Part shown: piece after piece, positions 23,001-30,700 of the stretch
How positions within the stretch are numbered: position 1 is the stretch's first letter
Layout of the letters: every line of letters starts with the position of its first letter
Source of the DNA: Symbiodinium natans
Lineage: Eukaryota > Sar > Dinophyceae > Suessiales > Symbiodiniaceae
Assembly: GCA_905221605.1 (NCBI GenBank)
Contig: CAJNDS010001902.1
Span: forward strand, 201,001 to 265,000
Length of the DNA: 64,000 bases
Direction: 5' to 3'
Notes under the pieces: model-generated
Told to the model about the DNA's origin: nothing
Seen by the model: the letters and a program-made list of their open reading frames with translations, nothing else
The model's database searches: none
Position numbers and translations under genes: made by a program

Positions 23001-25038
23001 TCATCGGAGGTTTCATCAAAGACCGAACTGACTTAGATGGCAACATCTGAGATAAATCGGTAGAGATCCGATGCTCCAACTCGGCAATCCGGACTCTCGT
23101 CTCAACTTCCCATGACCAATCTATCTCATCAGTACTCCGGGGAATCCACTCTTTTCTCACTTCATCGAGCAATCCTTCCAGAGGTTGCAACACAGATTCC
23201 ACTCGGGCCTCTGACTCAGGTTCATTCCATTCACCTCCAGTTAGCTGGTAGTCACTCGACTCACCCTCTTGGGAGACTTCAGCAACTGTCTTCCCCTTTC
23301 CTTTGCCTTTTCCTTTGGGCTTTCCCTTTTCGGGCTTCTTCTTGGGATCTCCTTTTGCCTTGGCTTTCGCCTTAGCATTGGGGGAATTGGGCTTCTTGCC
23401 TGAATCTCCCTCCTTATACCAGCAATCGCGGGCATAATGTCCCTTTCCACCACACACATAGCACTCCACATCCTTCTTGTTCTGGCTTGAAGCTCGTTTG
23501 CCAGCACCTTTGCTTGATTCGCGCTTGCCTTTCTGTTCCTTTCCTTTGCCTTTTGGTTTTCCTTCGTTGCCCTTTCCCTCATTGGGATCTCGAAAAGGTT
23601 GAAGCTTCGTGCCAGGGGCTTCTGACCACACCCTTTGTTGCACCTCAAACTTCAGAGCAACTCTTTTCAGATCTTCAAACGATTCACTATCGCCATGCAA
23701 CAAGCAATGGCTTCTACACCGATCTGGCAAACTGCGCAGCAAAACCATAACCGAATCCGCTTCTTGGATCTGCAAACCACCAGCATGCACATCGGGATCA
23801 AGACTATTGAGCAGCTTGGTGTACTTGTTCAACTCATGCTCAATCTTTCGAATGATCTCCGGAATACTGGGTGCTTTCACGGTTTGATTCACCAGCTGCG
23901 ACCGAAAGAACAGGCATTCAGCTCGCGACTTCAGGCAAAACTCCTTCGCCAGCAATCTCAAAGCCACAAAACCAGATTGTTGATAAGTGCTCTCACTTTC
24001 AACATATGTCTGCAAAATCAGAGAACTCTTCTCATGATTTGCAAAAGTCTGTCGCAGGATGTGCATCAGCCTCGTCGACCTCTTCTGTTGCTCCACAGTA
24101 AGTCGATCCTGTTTCAGCCGAGACTCTTCTTGAGTCTTCACCGCATGCATGAGCTCATTGGGAAACACTTCTGAACCCAAACCAACCCAACTGGTCAGCT
24201 TCTCCATCCAGGTCAAGAATCCAAGAGCTTCAGAGATGCGATCCTTCCAAGACGAAAAGTCAATGGTCGGCAAACTGGGCAACCATTTGTCCGATCGAGC
24301 AAACACATCCCTTTCCCTTTCTTGCTCCAGAGGTGGAGGTCTCAGTGGGGGACTTGGGCTCGCCATCCGAAAAAGCTGGGTCCCCTTCGCAGGAGTACCC
24401 ACTGGCGATGCACCTTGACATCCCGAAGAAGAACTGGGCATGTTCTCAGGAACACCATCCTGAGGTAAGGGGGGATTCACCTGTTGCTGTTGCTGTGGCT
24501 GCTGTTGCTGATGCTGCTGTATCATCCACTGCTGATGCTGCTGCTGTTGCTGCACCATGGACGAAGTCATCGTTTGCATAAACTGCTGTTGCTGCACAAC
24601 CAGTTGCTGCATCATGCTTTCCAATTCTCGCACTTGTCTCGTCAACCCTTGCACGTCGGGTGATGTTTGTGATGGTGTCACCACAGGTTGAGGAGGTCCA
24701 GTGGATAGTCCTGGTGGTAACGAAGGACTTCCTACCGCTTGCTGAGGCAAACCAGGGGGAAACGAAGGGCCTCCCATTGTCTGTTGGGGTGCTCCAGTAG
24801 CTACCCCATGAGGGCTTCTGGCGGGAGTTCGACCTCTGGGCACTGGGCCATACACAGGTTGGCTTCCTTGTGCCAAACCTTGCACCCACAGTGGGTTGGG
24901 ATTTCCCAAACCCGGAAAAGGGTCTACCCTTCGCCTTGTCTCAGCATCCATGATGGGCACAGAGCTTCCACGCTCTCGTCCACCTCTTGGACTCCTCACA
25001 TGAGCTCCACTGGTATGTCGTGGGGATGTATTCAACAT
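17041..25038 (-). CDS. Element A Ty1/Copia gag-pol polyprotein, 2,665 aa
   Basis: A single uninterrupted frame of an LTR retrotransposon. Order: Pro/Gln-rich N-terminus with poly-Gln near 165-195; Gag-like region about 250-480; zinc knuckle CYVCGGKGHYARDC (Cys526, Cys529, His534, Cys539); aspartic protease WLIDSGASV (Asp697); integrase HHCC (His869, His874, Cys881, Cys884) and catalytic Asp909, Asp980, Glu1015 (35-residue D-E spacing); Copia reverse transcriptase (LDVSTAFLHS, Asp1574; YVDD, Asp1665-1666); RNase H (Asp1845, Glu1887, Asp1922) ending about 1980. All catalytic residues are present. A further ~680 residues follow without a stop, including a zinc ribbon (Cys2115, 2118, 2140, 2143) and a Lys/Glu-rich predicted coiled coil (about 2480-2560). 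This tail is unusual for Copia and I do not recognise it. The frame closes with TGA. The first ATG of the open frame was taken as start; additional Gag may lie upstream in shifted frames. Integrity suggests recent activity, although the LTRs do not match. Confidence 0.95.
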   Translation of the reverse strand: MLNTSPRHTSGAHVRSPRGGRERGSSVPIMDAETRRRVDPFPGLGNPNPLWVQGLAQGSQPVYGPVPRGRTPARSPHGVATGAPQQTMGGPSFPPGLPQQAVGSPSLPPGLSTGPPQPVVTPSQTSPDVQGLTRQVRELESMMQQLVVQQQQFMQTMTSSMVQQQQQHQQWMIQQHQQQQPQQQQQVNPPLPQDGVPENMPSSSSGCQGASPVGTPAKGTQLFRMASPSPPLRPPPLEQERERDVFARSDKWLPSLPTIDFSSWKDRISEALGFLTWMEKLTSWVGLGSEVFPNELMHAVKTQEESRLKQDRLTVEQQKRSTRLMHILRQTFANHEKSSLILQTYVESESTYQQSGFVALRLLAKEFCLKSRAECLFFRSQLVNQTVKAPSIPEIIRKIEHELNKYTKLLNSLDPDVHAGGLQIQEADSVMVLLRSLPDRCRSHCLLHGDSESFEDLKRVALKFEVQQRVWSEAPGTKLQPFRDPNEGKGNEGKPKGKGKEQKGKRESSKGAGKRASSQNKKDVECYVCGGKGHYARDCWYKEGDSGKKPNSPNAKAKAKAKGDPKKKPEKGKPKGKGKGKGKTVAEVSQEGESSDYQLTGGEWNEPESEARVESVLQPLEGLLDEVRKEWIPRSTDEIDWSWEVETRVRIAELEHRISTDLSQMLPSKSVRSLMKPPMNQVKSMEKDDASKWWLIDSGASVTVIAKRYLDEFQILDRKALGPNERYSAANDTPVNVFERVRIRALLPMYEGKQYLGLTSVCVTGVVADVAHNILSTEQMVNTGWEVKFTRREISLRHEKKGVMGYGVSWAGCPWIYLQGDAGKRKKVTFGRTEVRPMDVDDGQRPMEVDQMQSVQSMTKKKQEEMELHRMRGHIPFSSECPHCRMTRGTTQHRRTKDAQDRPVALQADFCFINLVTGTFAKDQPTAPNMKVLVMTEMSTRMIGCLLVGTNADNTSSWIRYWMNAFGLDIAGSAVLLRTDSETAVSALIKRANLGIRIVTQRAPPQGHEAVGGVERAVRTLKELFSTVRLDLRAQGFDLKRSPRAFEFGLIYCAAMHNHHAAAFDGKKSPQELVLQRSLHECGSSLIGATVLAELPDSMKTTALSRFVEAAYVYPEVGGLTHVVSAMVDGCPKHFRAKSIKHIVPLKIGLEHCQHLLKEHDPSDTLAPPILKEKEDGVPDRIEGEADKAFEGRVSEGPTTDMSKVGPPAAWVKEHGGTANCPACGPKRGKANHNAECRKRYDDWLKAQRQRLESKEPTEETPKMDQRSSKDAGVMESGSEPSLLKRPKITYESRPDPKLEEKQSVPTPATEVVDVDMEDFEDPSLPYQGIPDEAMEPGYFEGETPAEDEAIPMEEEKPQMDVDSVPNESSRVPRRLESLTSDVNSVPDESNRVPRLINRIYLDPRLDVPQGPIKMVSSDESPKLVHVTNSILLNKNSTFPESMKVCGSQVWLARPTSVLSEIDGCPLDVDKTVEGRRTELQSMTAHKAGRVVGADEAQKFARQHGIKIIPTRWVIGPKVVNGKEAVRARCVVQDIAKGSTASSLGLSATTPSLEALRTLLAIASVDAMDIATLDVSTAFLHSPLPKGSKAIIQLPKDVSACKDYYVPVFMILDQAMNGLRVAAKAWNLKLATVVKKVGLKQCPTEPSVFEGTVRGKRFLMLCYVDDLILCGTRDAIRLVTDTLNGELKIKETGRITSTGGKITFLGREIERQGSHLRMRVPPAYLDALFETEFCKDLKVVTAPPDIVKTVEKGRASGSDPELSDTAAARYRAVLGRIAWWGQSRPDLSRWMSILSQGQSKPTACFEQALRQVIRFLKGQYHAWQYFGPDGNVPDSGPAQLEVYADASWAPQASLGRRSVSGIAIFYRGCLIKGISRVQGCVSLSSCEAELRAILTAVQESEGLATLIGQLAESDVTIRLHTDSSSARAVLLNRGLSRRVRHLDIAVCYLQERIQEAQTLKVIWCPTAGMIADVLTKCLSQVTFCQHQQAMGIYPGEDVQQVWRICGIRPRVGVQACQCAEATGCSVEQVGSLKSVKKCGEVFENFHLRSPETLREDSSPEVQEMDLWSNRKSFGSSTTEASPSLEPVPLVKDRKMAAEDSRKGEQGAEMKSPFWCKVCKWLFRSEHAAGLSWDESGKPKCEKCKQTVTVSGTDASHAFHLREAEKERRAAGKRGDKGESRGSGQAAPKPKAMPKVIERMVDVFPELADPEPPKWFGDVSWSICRRGTPVDELELKDVVGTLSDKDMLRYQSSYEKLVKPIQEVCELQEKPTKIFGILDVRGQIGGKAIIWEMAVNEGGLYMEVPPGTCGLAMLSFVRYLKRKGIVPVLLLGEHQDLGVLRMVDLLCMLPILGAERIMEDEAESSYYPPWVLRWKRSAKEGSLVFKELVERVRVISMLSCDTLRIHEPELRERPVPKWSFVAYSHYRSVMESVAGFLEDLEKKKEEITDTQRAASWKKVVASETRSGVVWICKCKWHLPTDYVVRFNLTLPADMWQQAFGIMGENVGKLEKEEKDLKRILKAAAEQQDREFEEAERKRKRIADLSAAEEEAAKRAKLEGEAVRSPVSVVPSELDAAAIAQIAERVKASFSVADLELMLEEKKRKVGDQPTERPAETPAEPSRSSQDVMMETRTAELAEMKEAAKERRAKLMESTGAGEKKGEEDEE

Positions 25039-25723
25039 AGTTCCTGAACTCAGGCTCCAGCCTGCAGTCTCTCCACAACGTCTTCTGGCGAAAATTCTCT
25101 CACCAACACCAGATGGTCCAGGCTCCTGAAGAACCTTAGTTCTACTCTACCAAGCACCGTATTCCTCCAAGATCGGTCACAACCAATCCAGTTCCAGACA
25201 AACCACCTTGCCCGGGCTCCAAAGTGCCTCAACAGCCGCTGAACCAACTGCTTCCAAGCCTGATGAGTCCGGATCCGCCTCCTCACAGGATAGGCTTCCC
25301 GGTACTCACTTACACGGTCCGAGTACAAGAGATTCCGGTCCACTGGCAGTCTGGGCTCCAAACCCAAACTTGCCTCCAGGCACTCACAGAGTCCTGACAG
25401 ACAACCAAAGACCATACACGGGCTCGTACCACAAGGCACTCCATCTTCGCCACCAGAACTTGAAGTGTCTGTTGCTGATTCTGCATCATCATTTGCTGAC
25501 TCTGCATCATCTGGACCATCATCTGCTGGAGTTGAGGGTCAAGTCCGACGACCGTGGCGGGTCCTCCCACTGGAGCAGAAGCTCCACGGGGTTGTGTTGG
25601 CGGTTGTTGCCCGTCCTGGGCACCACCGGGCCAAACAAAGCTTCGTCGTCTTCGTCTTCAGGCACAGGGGTCGACAGCCCGGGGTCAGCCATGGCTTCTA
25701 GTTTCTACGAGCGTGCTACACAC
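25039..25723 (-). other. Element A leader with gag-like fragments in shifted frames
   Basis: Between the primer-binding site and the polyprotein. It holds a 57-codon ORF and then, in another frame (minus strand, about 25570 to 25310), a Gln/Met-rich stretch (LDPQLQQMMVQMMQSQQ). This resembles Copia gag N-termini and the Gln-rich start of the main polyprotein. The pieces look like one reading frame broken by small indels, or a translated leader. Certainty is low. Confidence 0.45.
25519..25692 (-). CDS. Short acidic leader ORF of element A, 57 aa
   Basis: Starts with an ATG 32 bp after the primer-binding site and begins MADPGLSTPVPEDEDDEALF, a coherent acidic and Pro-rich sequence. It then stops at a TGA in the same frame as the main polyprotein, which starts 480 bp further on. 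It may be the true N-terminus of Gag, now separated by frameshifts, or a short upstream ORF. No known domain. Confidence 0.4.
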   Translation of the reverse strand: MADPGLSTPVPEDEDDEALFGPVVPRTGNNRQHNPVELLLQWEDPPRSSDLTLNSSR

Positions 25724-25735
25724 GCTCCGCTACCA
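25724..25735 (-). promoter_or_regulatory. Primer-binding site of element A
   Basis: On the minus strand TGGTAGCGGAGC directly follows the LTR end TTTTCACA. It is complementary to a tRNA ending GCTCCGCTACCA. The implied acceptor stem begins AGCGGAG with an A1-U72 pair, as in eukaryotic initiator methionine tRNA. The same 12 bases follow the LTR at 26501-26512. Confidence 0.85.
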
Positions 25736-26104
25736 TGTGAAAACACAGCAGCAGCGCGCTGAACCCTCTTTCTCACGACTTGAGCCAAAGTCATAAGCCG
25801 GAGGCTTCGTCAGTAAAACTCTTTACACACAGGTGAAAACTCTGCTCTGCCACGTGTTCTCCACAGCCACAAAATAAACTCAAACGTCAGTGGGAGTTCT
25901 CGGGACCTACCCAACTACACCTAAAGCAAGCAAAAACGTGCACAGTCACTTCTACAGCTTCCAGCACACATCCCTACAACTCAAGCACTTCAAAAGCTTT
26001 CCCACTTAAAGCAGCACTCCTGTCGAGCCTCCAAGGCACAACTACGGAGTTCCTACAACTACACACACACAACTGAGCCAGCATGCAGGACAACAAAGTT
26101 AACA
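25736..26104 (-). mobile_element. LTR type X, central copy (5' LTR position of element A)
   Basis: About 369 bp, the reverse complement of 34589-34963 with few differences. On the minus strand it begins TGTTAACTTTG and ends GTTTTCACA followed by the primer-binding site. The match may extend a few bases past 26104 (AAGGACA), so the 5' edge is uncertain by about 13 bp. It contains TTTGGCTCAAG (complement of 25779-25789). Confidence 0.9.
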
Positions 26105-26149
26105 TGTCCTTGGGGCATCTGGAGATAGTGACATTTGCGGTGGTATTAG
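26105..26149. other. Spacer between the two central LTRs, with target-site-like heptamer
   Basis: 45 bp separate the head-to-head LTRs. GGTATTA at 26142-26148 lies one base before the Y LTR. The same heptamer, read on the minus strand, is at the outer end of the left Y LTR (15915-15921). This fits a target-site duplication of a Y-ended element, although its exact length is not resolved. Confidence 0.65.
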
Positions 26150-26500
26150 TGGAAGATTGTGGCTGATCAGTGATGTTTTTGTCATGTTTTGGATCAGCTT
26201 GTACAGGTTTGTTTTGCTTCGGAGTGATTGGGAATCCGTGTGATCCCATCCTCGATGGTTTATGCCTCGTTGATTTCCAAGAAAATCATACGAGTGTTTT
26301 GCGCTATTTAAAGTGAGTGTGCAGTGTGTAGGAACTTCGTTCTGAAGCTGAGTAGAATTCGTTTAGTTTGTGCACTTCGTGACTTTTGGCTGGCTCAAGT
26401 GGCTCTGACTGTGAAAAAGAGAGTTGTCCGCACTTGTGTGAGAGGTCAGGGTTCGTGCTTTTAAGGGAAAAGGTACCAGAGGGACCTTCGGTTTTTCACG
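26150..26500 (+). mobile_element. LTR type Y, central copy (5' LTR position of element B)
   Basis: 351 bp, beginning TGGAAGATTGTGG and ending TTTTTCACG, homologous in inverted orientation to 15921-16301. It is shorter because of indels. The spliced-leader-like phrase reads TTTTGGCTGGCTCAAG here (26384-26399), a partly collapsed form of the tandem version in the left copy. Confidence 0.9.
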
Positions 26501-26512
26501 TGGTAGCGGAGC
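26501..26512 (+). promoter_or_regulatory. Primer-binding site of element B
   Basis: TGGTAGCGGAGC directly after the LTR, identical to the site of element A in inverted orientation. Including the last LTR bases, the inverted identity between the two elements here is about 20 bp (TTTTCAC-N-TGGTAGCGGAGC). Confidence 0.85.
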
Positions 26513-26534
26513 TTGGCAGACGAGAGAAGGAGAC

Positions 26535-26804
26535 GTGAGCAGGAAGCATTGTCTGCAAGTATCTGCCAGGCTGGCGTTGATAGACGACAACTATGTCAAT
26601 GAGTTGCGCCAGGCAATGACGCATGACCGTGAGATCAAGCAGTCTGACATGGCAGTTCCGGTAGCATCGCGTTCGGCAAGGTTGTTTCACTACCTGCAAC
26701 AAAGTCTGCAGAAGTTCGAACGTGGGATGGAACTGGTGAGAAGCACGTCGATGCGTCAAGGACAAGCTGCTTGTGGTCATAAGGTGATGCGTCAAATGCA
26801 CTAG
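26535..26804 (+). pseudogene. Element B gag, 5' fragment (89 codons)
   Basis: Open frame beginning at a GTG just after the primer-binding site, with coherent protein-like composition (alpha-helical, charged), ending in a stop 11 bp before the next gag piece, which lies in another frame. I read it as the N-terminal part of a Gag broken by a small indel and a stop. No zinc knuckle. A non-ATG start or frameshift expression cannot be excluded. Confidence 0.5.
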
Positions 26805-26815
26805 ACCTTCAGCGA

Positions 26816-27769
26816 GTGCTACCATCCGCCAACCGCACCTTCCATGCGAGCAAAGGGGGGAACTGGCGCAACAATCAGGTTGGCATCCAGCTCACCTTGA
26901 AGAAATTCCTTCTGTACCTGGAGGCGATTCGAGAGTTGCGGTGCCATCCTGCTCAATACCAGTTGTTCGAGGCAGGGCTAGCAAGCATTCTGCCAAACGA
27001 GCTCAAGGTCGAGCGTGTGCCGGCTGCCGACTTGAGAGCGCTTTTGGCGGACGTGCTCGTCCAGAGCAACCGCCGGGTGACTTTGGCTGCTCAACCGCCA
27101 ACTATAATACCGGATGTTGCACCATCCGCGTCGGGTGGCACGGCACCGCCTCTTCACAAAAGTGCCCCAGCTCCACCTCCTTCGGGGTGGGCTTTGCTCA
27201 ACCAAGCGCGTGCAAAAGCCGAGGCAATGATTCGATTGCATGCCGACATGAAGAGAGCTGCAACAGCTGAGGTGGCTCCATCATCGTCGACGGGCCCCGC
27301 TTTTCCACCAGGGCCTCCGGCTTTCTTGCCGTTCAGCCCTCCTTCCCCGCTTACGCCGTCCGTCTTTTCCTATGCTCCATCTTCGGCACCAGGCACGCCT
27401 ATGGAAGCAGGCATGCCTCTAACTCCGCCTCCTCTACCTCCTCCATCTTGGGTACCAGGCACGCCCATGGAAGCAAGCCTGCCTATACCTCCGCCTCCTC
27501 TACCTCCCATCGACACCACACCCAGATACATTGAGGGAGCTTGCGGGGGAGGTTCCAATGGAGGTCGAGACGCCGATGACGCCCGTGGAGGCATTCGGTG
27601 CCCCTGGGACCCCAATGGACGTGAGGTCCCAATGGAGCCAATGGTCGGTGGCATTGGAAGTCCGGGGAGCGCTTCTCCTTTGACCGCGCCGGCAGAGACG
27701 AGTATGGTGGTTCCAAACCCACCTATGGACAATTCGGATGTGGGAGATTCTGGCTCCGAGATGGATTGA
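26816..27769 (+). CDS. Element B gag-like ORF, 317 aa
   Basis: Continues the Gag of element B in a different frame from the upstream piece. The open frame begins at GTG; no ATG lies near its start, which supports it being the second half of a broken or frameshifted Gag. Residues 1-85 are a compact helical region. The rest is very rich in Pro, Ser and Gly with repeated PGTPMEA phrases. No CCHC zinc knuckle is present, unlike element A. It ends ATG-GAT-TGA. Pol lies in the -1 frame, and that frame stays open upstream into gag, so pol could be expressed by -1 frameshifting. Gag identity rests mainly on position between the primer-binding site and pol. Confidence 0.65.
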   Translation: MLPSANRTFHASKGGNWRNNQVGIQLTLKKFLLYLEAIRELRCHPAQYQLFEAGLASILPNELKVERVPAADLRALLADVLVQSNRRVTLAAQPPTIIPDVAPSASGGTAPPLHKSAPAPPPSGWALLNQARAKAEAMIRLHADMKRAATAEVAPSSSTGPAFPPGPPAFLPFSPPSPLTPSVFSYAPSSAPGTPMEAGMPLTPPPLPPPSWVPGTPMEASLPIPPPPLPPIDTTPRYIEGACGGGSNGGRDADDARGGIRCPWDPNGREVPMEPMVGGIGSPGSASPLTAPAETSMVVPNPPMDNSDVGDSGSEMD

Positions 27770-30700
27770 TATGCGTGGGTATGGGCCCTGAGGGCCTAGA
27801 AGCCGGGCATGAGTTGCTCCGATCTTCGCCGCAATGCACAAAATTGGTAGGAGTAGGTCTGAAAGCCCTGCTGTTTGCAGTAGGAGACTGTCTGTGTGCA
27901 TTAGGAGGTAGGGTAGGAGCGTTTGAGTGCTTGGTAGGTGACTGTGAGTGCAGCCTGCCTGCCGTGAATGGGTCTGCACACTGTCCCTCTGTGCCCAGGT
28001 CTTCATGGAAAGGAAGCAGTGCCTTGGCTTTAGGGTTGGTTCTGGGTTTGGTTTTCAGAGGTTGGCTGCGTAGGTGCGTGAAGCTTTTGAGTGTGCGCCG
28101 TAGGAGTAGGCTTAAGTTTGTGCGTGTAACTTTGGTAGGACGTGTGCCACGTAGGTCTTGGAGTGTTGTGCGCCGCCTGTTGTTTTTGCGTGGCGTGCTT
28201 GCTTGTGAGTTGAAAGCTGAGCCTACGGGCGAGGAAGCAAAAGGGCCAATGATGAAACGTTGGCGTGCCTTTAAGAAGTGGGCCTTGTGTGGGCTTCGGT
28301 CCCTGCGGGGGTCCGAGCAAAAGAAGGCCGTGGCACGTTCTGAGGCCCTGCGTATGCTTGCTGGTTTGCCGACCCCGGTTGTTGTGAATTCGGAGTCGGA
28401 GGAAGAGTTGATTCCTGATCCGTTGGAAGCTGAACTTGCGAAACCCAGCGGAAGTGAACCCCCTAGGCCCTCCGATGTTCGAAAGAAACCCCGTGTGGAG
28501 AATGTTCCCTCAGGTGAACCGGGTGCCCTGAGTTCCCCGGAGGTGGTGAGCGATGCTCTGGATCCTGAGGTTCCGGTCTATTTGACCTCGGAGCGGCTGA
28601 AGGCGCACCGAAATAAGGGCCACCAACCTTATCTTAGTTGCTGTGACACATGTCAAAGCGCTAGAGGGAGAGTGCCGGCTCGTAGGAAGCACATGAAACA
28701 CCACCACGGACCCGGAGAGTTGCAAGTCGACTTTGGATTTTTCGGAAAGAATGTTCGTTTCCTTCTCATGGTTCATGTGGGGTCGGGGTACATACATACC
28801 GTGGTCTTAGGACCTGAGGATGAAGTGCCCGCTGTATCGGTTTGCAAAGCCTTTACGGAAATGGGATTGAGTGGATTGGACATTGTTGTCCACGGGGACC
28901 AAGAAAATCTCCTCGAGAGTGTTTTCCGCAATGCAGCGAAACACCGGACATTCGGGGGGAGGTCAATGCACTGGGTCCCGTTCGCGATAAACAGACCTCA
29001 AGCGAAGGGCATCGTTGAACGCCATGTTTGCCTTGTGAAAGAAGCGTTCTGGTCTGTTTGGCTGGGCTTAGAAGAGCGTGTAGGTGAAAAGTTGCCTCTA
29101 GGGAGCCATCTGTTTGTTGAGGCCATGAGGTACTCTGTGAGGATGCATAACTTGTTTCATGTGTCCAAGGAACACAGCACGCCGTTGGAGAGACTGCGTG
29201 GGTCGACAGTTCAGCCAGTGAAGAGCTGTGAGTTTGGGGTTGTGGGTTTTGGGAAGCCTCAGAAGGACTACCCAGAGCACCGCGGAAAGCGCTTGGTGAG
29301 GGCACTCTATGTAGGACCTCACGGTGCTAATGGATCCGGGATTCGGGTCTTTGTTCCAATAGGTATTGGAAAGCCCCCTCGTTTGGAAATCTTCAGCTCT
29401 TTTCGTGCCAAAGATCCAGTGGAGTTTGACAAAGCTGCTTTGCGTGACCTTCGAGGTAATAAGGAAGACCCTGAAAGACCCATCAAGTTCGATGTTCCAA
29501 TCGATGGTCCGAGTCCGCCGCTTGATTCCCCAAATATCCCTGAAGGAAGTCTTGAGTTTCCTGTTGAACGCACCGAACCACCTGCTCTTGAGGGCCCTGA
29601 AGCAATGGAAGAAGAAGGAGAGTTGGATGGGTATTCTCCGGATTTTTCGGACGTGCCTGAAGAAACAGGCATGGAGGTTGAGCCTCCCGGAGGCGTAGGT
29701 CTTGAGGACCTCGACGCCCCTATGGATCCAGGAGAAGACGATGCCATGGAAGAGGGCCTGACGTGGCTCTATGAGCATGGCCTTAGGCAACTCTTTGATG
29801 GGCCTGACTTGAGAGTAACGACAAAAATCCGTAAGGGAGATAATGTCAAAGAGTGGTTCCGTATGAAGTTTGGTGGAAAGAAGATTTGGGTCCATGTCCC
29901 GGACAATGCGGTTTGCGAAGTTTCTGGCAAGGTTTTGCCTCGTAAGCATCTTGAAGAAGGTATGAGACTCGAGCTCTCAGAACTTGATGCTTTTGGTGTA
30001 GCTACGATTATAGGAGAAGCTGAGGCCCGTAAACGAGCTACACGGAGAATCCATACGACTAGGTGGGTTCTGACTTCGAAACCGTCGGCCACGAACCCTG
30101 AACGAGTTCGTGCTCGTCTTGTTGTGAGAGACTATGCATTTGGATCCAATCCTCTAGCTGATGGGATATATTCCCCCACCACGTCTTTGGAAGCCTTGAG
30201 GGGTGTCCTTGCTATTCATGCTGTCAGAGGTGGCACCTTGTTGTCAGCAGATGTGAGCGTTGCCTTCATGCAAGCGCCTGTGCAGGGAGTAGAGTGTATC
30301 CGGTTTCCGAATGGGATGTATGATGAGGAGAACAAGCCGCTGTTTGCGCAGCTACACAAAGCCATGAATGGCTTGAGAGTAGGACCACTGAGCTGGTACC
30401 TAGAGTTTACAAGCACGCTGCGTAAGCAGTTTGGGTTTGGTGAGACTGCCGACCCTACTGTGCATCACCGGCTTGAGAAGGATGGTGCGCTGACCTTGGT
30501 GTTAGTGTATGTTGACGATCTCATCATCTTTTCCCAGAATCCGCCAGTTGCCAAGGATCTGTACGCTAAGCTAGCGAAGATCTATAAAATGAAGCAGACA
30601 GGGCTTCTAGAACCTGGCAAGACTGGGCAGCTCGAGTTCTTGGGTCGAGTGATCGCCCGAACCACTGAGCACGGGCCTGTGTTCTTTGGCCTGAAGCCGG

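Noticed and set aside
16970-24581. Many plus-strand frames of 60-210 codons across element A
   Set aside because: Shadows of the minus-strand polyprotein.
25208-25762. 184-codon plus-strand frame in the element A leader
   Set aside because: Antisense to the leader and LTR of element A. Composition (His/Ser/Leu) reflects the complement of Gln-rich gag codons.
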